Shown: positions 53,636 through 62,585 of the stretch, in pieces
Numbering within the stretch: position 1 is the stretch's first letter
How the letters are laid out: each line of letters opens with the position of its first letter
NCBI GenBank assembly: GCA_036704045.1
Contig: DATNQM010000022.1
Coordinates: forward strand, 1 to 64,000
Reading direction: 5' to 3'
Source: Ancylothrix sp036704045
Lineage (GTDB): Bacteria; Cyanobacteriota; Cyanobacteriia; Cyanobacteriales; Oscillatoriaceae
DNA: 64,000 bases
Position numbers and translations under genes: made by a program
Notes under the pieces: generated by a model
The model's database searches: none
Told to the model about the DNA's origin: nothing
The model's input: the letters and a program-made list of their open reading frames with translations, nothing else

Positions 53636-54679
53636 ATGGTACAAGCAACAACAATCAACAATTCAGTGCCGGTAACAGTCCTCACCGGCTATCTGGGCGC
53701 AGGAAAAACCACCCTCCTTAACCGCATTCTCACCCACGAACACGGCAAAAAAGTCGCCGTTATTATCAACGAATTTGGCGAAGTAGGCATCGATAATCAA
53801 CTCGTTGTCAACTCCCTTGATGAAGAAATATTTGAAATGAATAACGGCTGCATTTGTTGCACCGTTCGCGGCGACTTAATACGCATTATTGGTAACTTAA
53901 TGAAACGCCGAAATAAATTCGATCATCTAGTTATTGAAACTACAGGACTCGCCGATCCAGGGCCGGTGATTCAAACTTTTTTCATGGATGAAGATGTCCG
54001 TACTCTCACAAATTTAGATGCCGTTGTAACCGTAGTTGATGCCAAACATATTTTGCAACATTGGGATAGTGACGAAGCAAAAGAACAAATAGCCTTTGGC
54101 GACATCATTTTACTAAACAAAACTGATTTAGTCACCCCCCAACAATTGCAAGAACTTGAAAAACGCATTCGTAGCATAAATGCTATTGCCAAAATTTATC
54201 ACACCCAAAAAGCAGAAATAGCCATAGATTCTCTGTTAGGAGTAAAAGCTTTTGATTTAAAACACGTCCTCGAAATTGAACCAGACTTTTTACATGAAAA
54301 CGACCACAACCACGAACATCACGACCACGAACATCACGACCACGAACATCACGACCACGAACATCACGACCACAAACATGATGAAACCATCTACTCCGTC
54401 GCCATCCTCGAAGATGGGGCAGTAAACGGAGAAAAACTAAACGCTTGGTTAGGCGAATTATTGCAAACAAAAGGCCCAGATATATTTAGAATGAAAGGCA
54501 TATTAAACATTGCCGGTGAAAATCAAAGATACGTTTTCCAAGGCGTACACATGATCTTTGAAGGCACCGGAGACCGGCCCTGGTTGCCAACAGAAAACCG
54601 CCAAAACCAACTCGTATTTATTGGCCGCAACTTAGACGAAAAACAACTCAAAGAGGATTTCCGCAAGTGTTTGGCTTAA
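53636..54679 (+). CDS. COG0523 G3E GTPase, His-rich (metallochaperone), copy B
   Basis: A 347-residue CobW-like GTPase. Walker A TGYLGAGKTTLLNRIL, CxCC in MNNGCICCTVRG, ETTGLADPGPV and LLNKTDLV are present. Residues 226-245 are four exact copies of HEHHD, coded by a 15-bp tandem repeat, then HDHKHDE. It resembles copy A but differs enough that duplication is not recent. The stop codon lies inside the WD40 gene (13-nt overlap), so the two proteins are translationally coupled and may act together. Confidence 0.9.
   Translation: MVQATTINNSVPVTVLTGYLGAGKTTLLNRILTHEHGKKVAVIINEFGEVGIDNQLVVNSLDEEIFEMNNGCICCTVRGDLIRIIGNLMKRRNKFDHLVIETTGLADPGPVIQTFFMDEDVRTLTNLDAVVTVVDAKHILQHWDSDEAKEQIAFGDIILLNKTDLVTPQQLQELEKRIRSINAIAKIYHTQKAEIAIDSLLGVKAFDLKHVLEIEPDFLHENDHNHEHHDHEHHDHEHHDHEHHDHKHDETIYSVAILEDGAVNGEKLNAWLGELLQTKGPDIFRMKGILNIAGENQRYVFQGVHMIFEGTGDRPWLPTENRQNQLVFIGRNLDEKQLKEDFRKCLA
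54311..54370 (+). repeat. 15-bp tandem repeat coding HEHHD
   Basis: Four identical units CACGAACATCACGAC, in frame, then a fifth diverged unit. Slippage would change the number of metal-binding His residues in the COG0523 copy B loop without frameshift. Confidence 0.95.
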
Positions 54680-55758
54680 AAGGCACACCAAAACAATTAG
54701 TAGAAAAAAAATGGCAAGGCAACTTATCAGATTTTATCACCGCAATTGCCTGGTCTTTTGATGGGAAAAAATTGGCCGCAAGCACCGGCAACGGAGAAAT
54801 AATTGTTTGGCAAAACAACAAACTTTTTACCCTCCAAACCTCCACCGGTGAATCCATAGATTGCCTTGAATTCTCTTTTGATGGCAAATACTTAGCCGCT
54901 GCCGGTCAACAAGGAAACCTCAAAATTTGGCGCATTTCTTCACCGGCTGACCTAGAAAATCCTCCCCATTCCATCAACTATTCCCCCGCCTGGATCGACC
55001 GGCTTGCCTGGAGTCCCAAACGTAACCACCTCGCCTTTAGTACCGGCCGCCAAGTCCCCATATTAGATGTTGAAAATACCCTAAAATCTGGCCAAACATC
55101 CCTCATTACCACCCTTAACTTTCAATCTTCCACTGTCCTTGATATCGCATGGCATCCCAAACAAGACTATATCGCCATTTGTGGATATCAAGGCACAAAA
55201 ATTTGGAATGCAAAAGACTACGACGATGAACCTTATATCCTTAGCATTCCATCAGCCACAAACCTCATCGCTTGGTCGCCAAACGGGCAATATTTAGCCG
55301 CAGCAAACCAAGACAACACCCTCACTCTCCTAGAGTGGGGAAATCCCCATCCCTGGGTAATGCGAGGATTTACAGGCAAATTGCGTTCCCTCGCTTGGTC
55401 TAGCAAAAACAGCCCCACAGGTGCCCCTTTACTAGCAGCAGCAAGCGCTTTTAGTGTTTCTGTATGGGAAAAACAAGAAGACGAATCCATAGGATGGGAA
55501 GCTTGGTTACTAGATATACATCAAGGTTTTATCTCATCTATTAACTTTCAACCAGACACATTTTTACTTGCGTCTGCTGCGGAAGATGGACTCGTTTGCA
55601 TCTGGGAAAAAGCTAAACAAATTGGTCAAATTTTAGAAGGAGAAAATTCCTTTACTTGTTTAAAGTGGGATAAACAAGGAAACCAACTTGCAGCCGGTGG
55701 AAACGAAGGTCAATTAACAATATGGTCAAAATCTTTACGCGGTAAAGGTTTTGGTTAA
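54667..55758 (+). CDS. WD40-repeat protein coupled to COG0523
   Basis: A 363-residue beta-propeller of about seven blades. Examples: ITAIAWSFDGKKLAASTGNG, IDCLEFSFDGKYLAAAGQQG, LIAWSPNGQYLAAANQDN and FTCLKWDKQGNQLAAGGNEG; several blades end in W-x-W or IW. GTG 54667 lies inside the preceding gene, overlapping by 13 nt, so translation is coupled. No signal peptide; cytosolic. WD40 propellers bind other proteins, so it may be the client or adaptor of the metallochaperone. That link is inferred from context only. Confidence 0.88.
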   Translation: MFGLKGTPKQLVEKKWQGNLSDFITAIAWSFDGKKLAASTGNGEIIVWQNNKLFTLQTSTGESIDCLEFSFDGKYLAAAGQQGNLKIWRISSPADLENPPHSINYSPAWIDRLAWSPKRNHLAFSTGRQVPILDVENTLKSGQTSLITTLNFQSSTVLDIAWHPKQDYIAICGYQGTKIWNAKDYDDEPYILSIPSATNLIAWSPNGQYLAAANQDNTLTLLEWGNPHPWVMRGFTGKLRSLAWSSKNSPTGAPLLAAASAFSVSVWEKQEDESIGWEAWLLDIHQGFISSINFQPDTFLLASAAEDGLVCIWEKAKQIGQILEGENSFTCLKWDKQGNQLAAGGNEGQLTIWSKSLRGKGFG

Positions 55759-56090
55759 AAAAATTTTTCGTATGTATGTAGTTGCGTTTTAAAGCTAAAT
55801 CACAACTATATATATACGAAATTATCTAATATTTTATTTGATTGGATAAATTCTTTTATTAACTGAAAAATCTGGAAGCGTTGCTTGACTATAGTTCAAC
55901 TAATTTATTTCATCTTGAGAAAAACATCACCTTAAATTAATAATAAGCATCATCATGCCTAATATTCTTTTCTTAAAATCTCAAAACAAAACAAATTTTA
56001 AAAAAATTCTCTTGATTTTCTAGTTGTTTTCTTAATCTTTCAAAACAACTTCAAAAAATCCCTTGAAAGCAACGCTCAGTATAATACTTT
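55759..56090. other. 332-bp AT-rich gap after the WD40 gene
   Basis: No gene, clear terminator or repeat recognised. It separates convergent transcription units. Confidence 0.35.
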
Positions 56091-56378
56091 TTAACAAAGG
56101 CTTTCAATCTGAGCAGTTGATACGCTTTTATTTGAGACCATTTTCGGATTTTCAGTAGCCACATCGATTTTTGCTTTGGAAACTTTTTCCATATAAGCAA
56201 GAGGAACCACCACCGGCCACAATACACTAGCAGTCACCAAGGTAGCCATCGATAATTGCTTTTCTTCAGCAGTCAAAGTATGAGCTTCTTTCTCGAAGAA
56301 AGACAACCAATTTTTAAAGAAACAAGGAGCAGAAACCAAGTAGATAGCACCCAAAGAACCAAGAAGTAGAGATACCAT
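56091..56378 (-). CDS. Small membrane protein of unknown function
   Basis: A 95-residue protein. GAGGA precedes ATG by about seven nt. Two hydrophobic spans (about 3-20: SLLLGSLGAIYLVSAPCFF; about 44-62: MATLVTASVLWPVVVPLAYM) with an acidic loop EKEAHTLTAEEKQ between. The C-terminus is polar. I do not recognise a family, though VTASVLWPVVVPLAYMEK has the look of conserved cyanobacterial hypothetical proteins. Confidence 0.7.
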   Translation of the reverse strand: MVSLLLGSLGAIYLVSAPCFFKNWLSFFEKEAHTLTAEEKQLSMATLVTASVLWPVVVPLAYMEKVSKAKIDVATENPKMVSNKSVSTAQIESLC

Positions 56379-56900
56379 AACTAAATCCTCACTTTATTAG
56401 AATGTATAGCTGGGGGTTTAAGTCAATTTTCCGCTTTGTATATCCCTTAGTTCTATCTTTGGGCAGGCTGGTTGACTGACTTGTATCTACTCTAAACTGC
56501 TTATCCGCAAAAAATCATAACTTTACACAAACTTTAAATATGTCAACGGGGTAAATACGCAAACTTGACCTTATCCAAAAAAATAATTAAAGGAAATATA
56601 AAGTTAAACCGGCCTCAACCAGAAAAAAAATATCAGTAATCCTACGGAACCCTACCAAATCCATTTTACTTAAACCTTTTCCTCCGTCTCCCTCATCCCC
56701 TTCTGGGTATAGATTTCAGCAAAAACAGCTTTTTTCCCAACCTGGCTAAACTCCCCATTTAGGTAAATTTTCTTTCTTAAAGCTGGATTTGGGCCACCTC
56801 TTAGAGGTATTACCTACGAATTCCTTCACAGTACATCCTTATTTAAAGATCCTTTATTTTCTGATAAAAATTAACAAGACCTCGCAGGCAGAATACCACG
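56379..56900. other. 522-bp divergent region upstream of deoC
   Basis: No gene or strong hairpin. It contains the divergent promoters of the membrane protein gene and deoC. Confidence 0.35.
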
Positions 56901-57581
56901 ATGGCAGAACAACAAACGTCAGACCTTGACATCGCACCCTATATTGATCACGCCCTACTCAACCATACAGCCACCCCGCCCCTTGTAGAAAAATGGTGTG
57001 AAGAAGCAGATCGTTTTAACTTTGCAACCGTGTGCGTTTATCCTGCCTATGTAAGGATAGCCGCCAACCTCTTACACAACAAACGGCCCAAAGTCTGTAC
57101 TGTGATTGCCTTTCCCACCGGCGCAACCAACAGTGCGACCAAACTCTACGAAGCTCAACAAGCTATCGAAAATGGAGCTAACGAACTCGACGTTGTAATT
57201 AACCTTGGTTTGCTTAAGGCAGGCAAAACCAACGAAGTACACCGTGAAATTGCGGAGATATGCGACACCGGCATTCCTGTCAAAGCGATCCTTGAAACCA
57301 ACCTCCTCAACGACGAAGAAAAACAACTCGCCGCCGAACTTTGTATGGATGCCGGTGTCGCCTACCTCAAAACCGGCACCGGCTGGTATGGTGGCGCAAA
57401 CATCAACGACGTCCGACTCCTTAAACAACTGACACGGGGCAAAGTCGGCATCAAAGCAGCCGGAGGTATCCGTACCCATCAAGAAGCCCTTGATTTAATC
57501 GTTGCCGGTGCCACCCGTCTAGGTACTTCCCGCAGCATCGATCTACTTCGCCAGCGCGATAACCTAGAAGATAACCAGTAA
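56901..57581 (+). CDS. deoC: Deoxyribose-phosphate aldolase
   Basis: A 226-residue class I aldolase that splits 2-deoxyribose-5-phosphate into glyceraldehyde-3-phosphate and acetaldehyde. IDHALLNHTATP and CTVIAFPTGATNSATKLYEA are conserved. The Schiff-base Lys lies in AYLKTGTGWYGGAN and the second active-site Lys in VGIKAAGGIRTHQEAL. It stands 164 nt before recO on the same strand, a pairing seen in other cyanobacteria. Confidence 0.95.
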   Translation: MAEQQTSDLDIAPYIDHALLNHTATPPLVEKWCEEADRFNFATVCVYPAYVRIAANLLHNKRPKVCTVIAFPTGATNSATKLYEAQQAIENGANELDVVINLGLLKAGKTNEVHREIAEICDTGIPVKAILETNLLNDEEKQLAAELCMDAGVAYLKTGTGWYGGANINDVRLLKQLTRGKVGIKAAGGIRTHQEALDLIVAGATRLGTSRSIDLLRQRDNLEDNQ

Positions 57582-57745
57582 ATAGACAAGAGTGGTAGCA
57601 ACTTTTGATGGCCAACTCCCAAAATTTCAGGAATTAATAAAGACATCAAACCTGCTATCCAACCCAAAAATCGCCCCTCCCCCTCTCGAAAATCGTTTAA
57701 TCTAAAAATCCCACCTTTTCCTCTCGAAAATCCTCAATCTTAATA

Positions 57746-58660
57746 ATGCCTCTAACCTACACAGCCACAGGAATCAACCTCAAAAGCTCACCCCTAGGAG
57801 AATCCGACCGGCTGCTTACAATTTTAACAAAAGAACATGGTTTAATTCGAGCGGTTGCGCCGGGCGCGAGAAAACAAAAATCTACCCTATCGGGACGGAG
57901 TGGGATCTTTGCCATCAACCATTTGCTTCTACACAAAGGCCGATCCTTGGATACAATTACCCAAGCCGAAACCGTAGAATCCTACCCAGGGTTGAGTAAA
58001 AACTTAGGTAAACTAGCCTCGGCACAATATCTTGCTGAAATAGCCCTAAGCTTTGGAATCAGTGAACACCCCCAAGAGGAACTCTTTAGCTTGCTTTGTG
58101 AACACCTAAGCCGAATTGAGGAACTAAGTGGTTTCCACATCCACTCGCGTCTCCTCGCCATGCTTTCTCACGGAGTATATCACCTCTTGGCCCTTGATGG
58201 CATCGCTCCCCAGGTTCACTCTTGTTGTGTCAGCCAACAGTCGTTGATTCCCGATTTCGAGAATCCCTCGTTTTTAACCGGTTTCAGTATAATTGCCGGT
58301 GGCTGTCTTAACCTTAAAGAAATTGAGCAATTAAACTCCATTTCTCAAAAACCCCAACAAACGAACCCTAGCCAAAATCTCGGCATTGAGCGCACCTACG
58401 CGCCCGAAAAACCCCTAAGAATAGATACCAAACTAGATCCCTATCAACTTGCTTTGTTACAACAACTAACTCAACCAGACTTAAATGGTATTCCTCAGAC
58501 CCTAACCGCTGCTGAGGCTGCCGATATTCAAAAGTCATGGGTAGCAGTTGAGCGCATTTTGCGCCACTATGCTGAATATCACCTAGAGCGGTCAATTCGA
58601 TCAGCCGCCCTCATTGATACTTATTTTTCTTCCCTGCCTTCTTCCCCGGTGCAGTTATGA
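57746..58660 (+). CDS. recO: DNA repair protein RecO
   Basis: A 304-residue protein that helps load RecA on gapped DNA with RecF/RecR. The N-terminal OB fold TYTATGINLKSSPLGESDRL and ILTKEHGLIRAVAPGARKQ match RecO. The helical C-terminal part has Cys in HSCCVSQQ and GGCL, remnants of the usual zinc-binding four-Cys site, here incomplete. The stop overlaps the MFS gene start by four nt (ATGA). Confidence 0.92.
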   Translation: MPLTYTATGINLKSSPLGESDRLLTILTKEHGLIRAVAPGARKQKSTLSGRSGIFAINHLLLHKGRSLDTITQAETVESYPGLSKNLGKLASAQYLAEIALSFGISEHPQEELFSLLCEHLSRIEELSGFHIHSRLLAMLSHGVYHLLALDGIAPQVHSCCVSQQSLIPDFENPSFLTGFSIIAGGCLNLKEIEQLNSISQKPQQTNPSQNLGIERTYAPEKPLRIDTKLDPYQLALLQQLTQPDLNGIPQTLTAAEAADIQKSWVAVERILRHYAEYHLERSIRSAALIDTYFSSLPSSPVQL

Positions 58661-60204
58661 TGCTACTATCTGAAACGGAAATAAAAACCCATCTCACACC
58701 GCTAAAACACTCGTCTCTGGAGGCTTCCCCCATTAGCCACCACCCTAATAAAGGGACTCATAGTATTTCTCCCTACCGGCCGCCTAGTAATGGCTCAGGT
58801 TCTCACGCAGAACCTTCTAGTCATGCTTTTGAGTCGCCTACCTCAGAATCTAGTCTGTCAGACAACGGCGGGACACCAAACGGAAAAGAACCCCCCACAG
58901 AAGAACCTCCAACCCCTACAGAAGAAGGTTTTGGGCCGGTTTTGAAAAACCGGAATTTTTTGGCGCTTTGGAGTGGACAAGTTTTTTCTCAATTGGCGGA
59001 TAAGGTTTATCTTGTTTTAATGATTGCCTTGATTGCAACGCGGTTTCAAGCTTCTGGTCAAACCATAAGTTCTTGGGTATCAGCAATAATGATTGCTTTT
59101 ACTATACCGGCAGTTTTGCTTGGTTCTCTGGCCGGTGCGTTTGTAGACCGATGGCATAAAAAAGCTGTTTTGGTAGCTACTAATTTATTGCGTGGTTTTT
59201 TAGTTCTTTCTTTGCCAGTTCTTTTGTGGTTGTGCGATGGCAAACAATTGGGTGCTTTGCCTTTAGGTTTCTGTGCGATGTTGGTAGTGACTTTTTTGGT
59301 TTCTACTCTCACGCAATTTTTTGCACCGGCCGAACAATCAGCAATTCCTTTAATAGTTGAACGTCGTCAACTTTTGGCAGCAAATTCTCTCTACACTACA
59401 ACAATGATGGCGAGTGTCATTGTTGGTTTTGCTGTGGGGGAACCTTTACTGGCTCTTGCTGACAGCTTTTTAGGTCATCTGTCAATTGGTAAAGAAATTG
59501 TTGTGGGCGGGAGTTATTGTATTGCAGGTTTGCTTTTGTTGGTATTAAAAACTGGCGAAAATATTACTCCTGTTTCTGGTGAAACTCCTCACGTTTTTGA
59601 AGATATCCGCGACGGTTTGCGTTATCTAAAAGCTAATATCCGTGTCCGCAATGCTTTAATTCAATTGGTGATTTTATTTTCAATTTTTGCAGCTTTGGCG
59701 GTTTTAGCGGTTCGGATGGCAGAAGTGATTCCAGGGCTGAAGGCTTCTCAGTTTGGCTTTTTGATGGCTGCCGGTGGTGTTGGTATGGCTGCTGGTAGCA
59801 CTGCTTTAGGCTATTTTGGTAGCCGGTTTTCTCACCTGCAATTAAGTTTGGTGGGTTCTGTTGGCATGGCTGCTTCTTTGGTGGGTTTATCGCTTTTTGC
59901 TCAACAAGTAGTGCCTGCTTTGCTTTTGGTGGGTCTTTTGGGTGCTTTTGGGGCTATTGTTGGTGTTCCTATGCAAACAACTGTCCAAGCGGATACGCCA
60001 GAAGAGATGCGCGGTAAGGTTTTTGGTTTACAAAATAATGCCATTAATATTGCTTTGAGTTTACCTTTGGCTTTGGCCGGTGTGGCTGAAACGTTTTTTG
60101 GTCTTAAGGTTGTGTTTTTAGGGCTGGCGGTTTTGGCGCTTGGCGGTGGGGTTTTAAGTTGGTATATTTCTCGGTACGGAAATTCCCCAACTCATGAATC
60201 GTGA
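58657..60204 (+). CDS. Major facilitator superfamily transporter
   Basis: A 515-residue membrane protein with about 12 spans from residue 98 on. The N-terminal 95 residues are polar, Ser/Pro-rich and probably disordered (SNGSGSHAEPSSHAFESPTS), an unusual extension. The motif LAGAFVDRWHKKAVLVATNL is the MFS loop 2-3 signature (G-x3-D-R-x-x-R-like). It resembles the EntS/macrolide efflux group, so export of a small molecule is likely; the substrate is unknown. Co-transcribed with recO through a four-nt overlap. Confidence 0.88.
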   Translation: MMLLSETEIKTHLTPLKHSSLEASPISHHPNKGTHSISPYRPPSNGSGSHAEPSSHAFESPTSESSLSDNGGTPNGKEPPTEEPPTPTEEGFGPVLKNRNFLALWSGQVFSQLADKVYLVLMIALIATRFQASGQTISSWVSAIMIAFTIPAVLLGSLAGAFVDRWHKKAVLVATNLLRGFLVLSLPVLLWLCDGKQLGALPLGFCAMLVVTFLVSTLTQFFAPAEQSAIPLIVERRQLLAANSLYTTTMMASVIVGFAVGEPLLALADSFLGHLSIGKEIVVGGSYCIAGLLLLVLKTGENITPVSGETPHVFEDIRDGLRYLKANIRVRNALIQLVILFSIFAALAVLAVRMAEVIPGLKASQFGFLMAAGGVGMAAGSTALGYFGSRFSHLQLSLVGSVGMAASLVGLSLFAQQVVPALLLVGLLGAFGAIVGVPMQTTVQADTPEEMRGKVFGLQNNAINIALSLPLALAGVAETFFGLKVVFLGLAVLALGGGVLSWYISRYGNSPTHES

Positions 60205-60298
60205 CAAATTGGCCATGAGTTGCTATTTTTTCCTCATTAGAGACAAAATGTTAACCAAATCTCTAGGGGAAAGTTAAAATTACCTATCGGTTAACAGT

Positions 60299-60316
60299 CA
60301 TCGGTTTTAATCGATG
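60299..60316. repeat. Palindromic repeat CATCGGTTTTAATCGATG
   Basis: An 18-bp hairpin with 5-bp arms, related to CACCGATTTTAATCGGTG at 41366-41383. It lies in the 177-bp gap between the MFS and glycosyltransferase genes. Confidence 0.6.
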
Positions 60317-60381
60317 GCTAATCTTGATCTACTTTTGTCTGTTTGCTCAAAGTTCCACTCTTATTCTATTTTTATACCCTA

Positions 60382-61626
60382 ATGCACATCGCTTGGCTTG
60401 GAAAAAAATCTCCGTTTTGCGGTAATGTTACTTACTCTCGTGAAATTACGAATTTGTTGTTAGACCGAAATCACGAAGTTAGTTTTTTTCATTTTGAAGA
60501 AGCTTTTGACCCGGAAAATTTTTTTCCGTCTTTACGTTCATCTAGTATGATGAGTAGTTTTTCTCGACAAACAGCAACAAAGCCTTTTATTCCGGCTAAT
60601 GCTTCGGATACGAATGGTTGGTTAAGTAGTGAGGTTTCTTTGCCTTGTTTGTTTAAGTCTACGATTTATACTATTCCAACTTTACGGTCTAGTAAGGTTT
60701 TAAGTGAGTCTCTGCGAAAGCTAAAACCTGATTTGGTTCATGCTTCTTTAACGCTTTCGCCTTTGGATTTTGTTTTGCCGGAAATTTGCGAAGATTTAGA
60801 TTTACCTTTAATTGCTACTTTTCATCCTCCTTTTGACCGGAAACCTCGTAATATAACTTCGGGAACTCAACAGTTAATGTATCAGTTATATGCGCCTTTT
60901 TTGGCTAATTATGATTGTACTATTGTTTTTTCAGAAATTCAAAAAGATTTGTTGATTAAGTTGGGAGTGCCGACGCAAAAGTTGGCGGTTATTCCTAATG
61001 GGGTTGATGCTTCCAAATATTGTCCGGGGTATTCAAATTTTAAGCAAGAAATTGGGGCGGAAAGGGTTTTTGTTTATCAGGGGAGAATTGCTATTGAAAA
61101 GAATGTGGAGTCTCTTTTGAAGGCTTGGAAAAAGTCGGAGATGGCTTCTACTTCTCGGCTGGTTATTATGGGTGATGGGCCTTTAGCTCCTTCGTTGAAG
61201 TCTTCTTATAATGAGGAACATGGGATTATTTGGCTTGGTTTTATAGGGGATGAAGACCGCCGCATTGAGGTTTTGCGCGGTTCTGATGTGTTTATTTTGC
61301 CTTCTTTGGTTGAGGGTTTATCGCTTTCTTTGTTGGAAGGGATGGGTTGTGGTTTGGCTTGTTTGGCTACGGATGCGGGGGCTGATGGGGAGGTGCTTTC
61401 TTCTGGTGCCGGTGTGGTTCTGAAAACGGAGGGTGTTACCGGCCAGTTGCGGACGCTTTTACCGATGTTGGAAGAGCAACCAGAGTTTACTACGATTCTT
61501 GGTCAAAAGGCTCGTCAGCGGGTGATTGAACGTTATACGCTCAGTAGTAATATTACGCAGTTGGAAAGGCTTTATCAAGAAATGGTGCAGCAGCGTCGGG
61601 AGGTTGTTGTGAGAGGTTCGGTTTAA
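60382..61626 (+). CDS. dgdA: GT4 glycosyltransferase, probable digalactosyldiacylglycerol synthase
   Basis: A 414-residue GT-B glycosyltransferase. The N-terminus MHIAWLGKKSPFCGNVTYSR and FVLPEICEDLDLPLIATFHP match, from memory, the cyanobacterial DgdA branch that adds the second galactose to make the thylakoid lipid DGDG. The GT4 nucleotide-sugar motif E-x7-E is in LVEGLSLSLLEGMG, and YQGRIAIEKNVESLLKAW and VFILPSL are present. No membrane span; monotopic membrane association is expected. Start ATG 60382 is preferred to a TTG at 60343. Specificity needs confirmation; it may be another GT4 enzyme. Confidence 0.72.
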   Translation: MHIAWLGKKSPFCGNVTYSREITNLLLDRNHEVSFFHFEEAFDPENFFPSLRSSSMMSSFSRQTATKPFIPANASDTNGWLSSEVSLPCLFKSTIYTIPTLRSSKVLSESLRKLKPDLVHASLTLSPLDFVLPEICEDLDLPLIATFHPPFDRKPRNITSGTQQLMYQLYAPFLANYDCTIVFSEIQKDLLIKLGVPTQKLAVIPNGVDASKYCPGYSNFKQEIGAERVFVYQGRIAIEKNVESLLKAWKKSEMASTSRLVIMGDGPLAPSLKSSYNEEHGIIWLGFIGDEDRRIEVLRGSDVFILPSLVEGLSLSLLEGMGCGLACLATDAGADGEVLSSGAGVVLKTEGVTGQLRTLLPMLEEQPEFTTILGQKARQRVIERYTLSSNITQLERLYQEMVQQRREVVVRGSV

Positions 61627-61698
61627 AAATGTTTTTAATTGTTTCTCTAGCAGGGTTCAGGGATTGACATGATATGCCAAAACTAGCATAATTGAGGC

Positions 61699-62067
61699 AT
61701 GAGTGCATTACTAAAACCTGTTGAGTGGGTTGGCAGTTCCCTTGAGGATTTAAAGGAGTTCCCGGAGGAGGTTCGGCAAGGTGTTGGTTATGCGCTATAT
61801 CTGGCTCAAAGTGGTGAAAAGCACCCATCTGCAAAACCACTCAAAGGCTTTAAGGGGGGCGGGGTGCTTGAGGTTGTCGAAGATTTTGATGGAGACACTT
61901 ATCGAGCGGTTTACACTTTAAAGTTAGCTGGTGTCGTCTATGTCCTACACGCTTTTCAAAAGAAGTCAAAAAAAGGAATTGCCACGCCTAAGCAGGATAT
62001 TGAGTTAATCGAGGCAAGGTTTAAACGTGCTAAAGAACACTATTCAGAAAATTACAATAATCAGTAG
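61699..62067 (+). CDS. RelE/HigB-type toxin (Gp49-like)
   Basis: A 122-residue toxin of the phage Gp49/HigB family. Pattern: FPEEVRQGVGYALYLAQSGE, AKPLKGFKGGGVLEVVEDFD, YRAVYTLKLAGVVYVLHAFQ, KKSKKGIATPKQDIELIEAR. Such toxins cleave mRNA on the ribosome. Basic residues near KKSKKG match the active-site region. The partner antitoxin begins nine nt downstream, in the toxin-first order typical of higBA. Confidence 0.9.
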   Translation: MSALLKPVEWVGSSLEDLKEFPEEVRQGVGYALYLAQSGEKHPSAKPLKGFKGGGVLEVVEDFDGDTYRAVYTLKLAGVVYVLHAFQKKSKKGIATPKQDIELIEARFKRAKEHYSENYNNQ

Positions 62068-62075
62068 AAGAAATT

Positions 62076-62426
62076 ATGAATGAACCTATTAAAGTACAAG
62101 CAGGCAGTGGTAATGTATTTGCAGATTTAAAGTTAGAAAATTCTGATGAATTACTGCTCAAGGCAGAAATTGCCCGGAAAATTAGTGGTATTATTGCTGC
62201 TGAAAATATGACTCAAACTGAGGCGGCACAAATGTTAGGAATTGACCAGCCTAAAGTGTCAGCATTAGTGAATGGGAAGCTATCGGGTTTTTCCACTAAT
62301 CGGTTGTTTCGTTTTTTAAATGCGTTGGGTAGGGATGTGGAAATTGTGGTGAAACCCAAGTCTTTCAGACAAGCTGAAACAAGAGTGGTGTGTAGGGAAA
62401 TCTTGGTAAATATGCAGAATTACTAA
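62076..62426 (+). CDS. XRE-family antitoxin (HigA-like)
   Basis: A 116-residue antitoxin. The helix-turn-helix spans MTQTEAAQMLGIDQPKVSAL and VNGKLSGFSTNRLFRFLNAL; it would bind its promoter and repress the module. The final residues after VEIVVKPKSFRQAE (TRVVCREILVNMQNY) look unlike the usual short end of this family and may be a slightly extended or frame-altered C-terminus. Nine-nt gap to the toxin gene. Confidence 0.9.
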   Translation: MNEPIKVQAGSGNVFADLKLENSDELLLKAEIARKISGIIAAENMTQTEAAQMLGIDQPKVSALVNGKLSGFSTNRLFRFLNALGRDVEIVVKPKSFRQAETRVVCREILVNMQNY

Positions 62427-62504
62427 AAGAAAGCAGGGTTATTATACCGTTTCTCATTAAAGATGCAACAGTAAAGAGCAATGCTTGCCCCCAAATTAAC
62501 CTAG

Positions 62505-62552
62505 AAATTGTAGCAATAATTTTTGAAAATTGTAGCAATAATTTTTGAAATT
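62505..62552. repeat. Tandem duplication of about 22 bp
   Basis: ATTGTAGCAATAATTTTTGA occurs twice back to back (near 62508 and 62530) in the gap between the HigBA-like and HicBA modules. It looks like a local slippage or recombination footprint. No gene is present there. Confidence 0.8.
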
Positions 62553-62585
62553 AGTATTAGTCTCAGGGGATATCTCACTTTTTTT

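Noticed and set aside
52000..53640. Zur box in front of sufE or the COG0523 genes
   Set aside because: I found no clear TGATAATNATTATCA-type inverted repeat in the short upstream gaps.
54183..54470. Minus-strand frame with repeated GRDVRGRDV
   Set aside because: Antisense reading of the 15-bp His-coding repeat.
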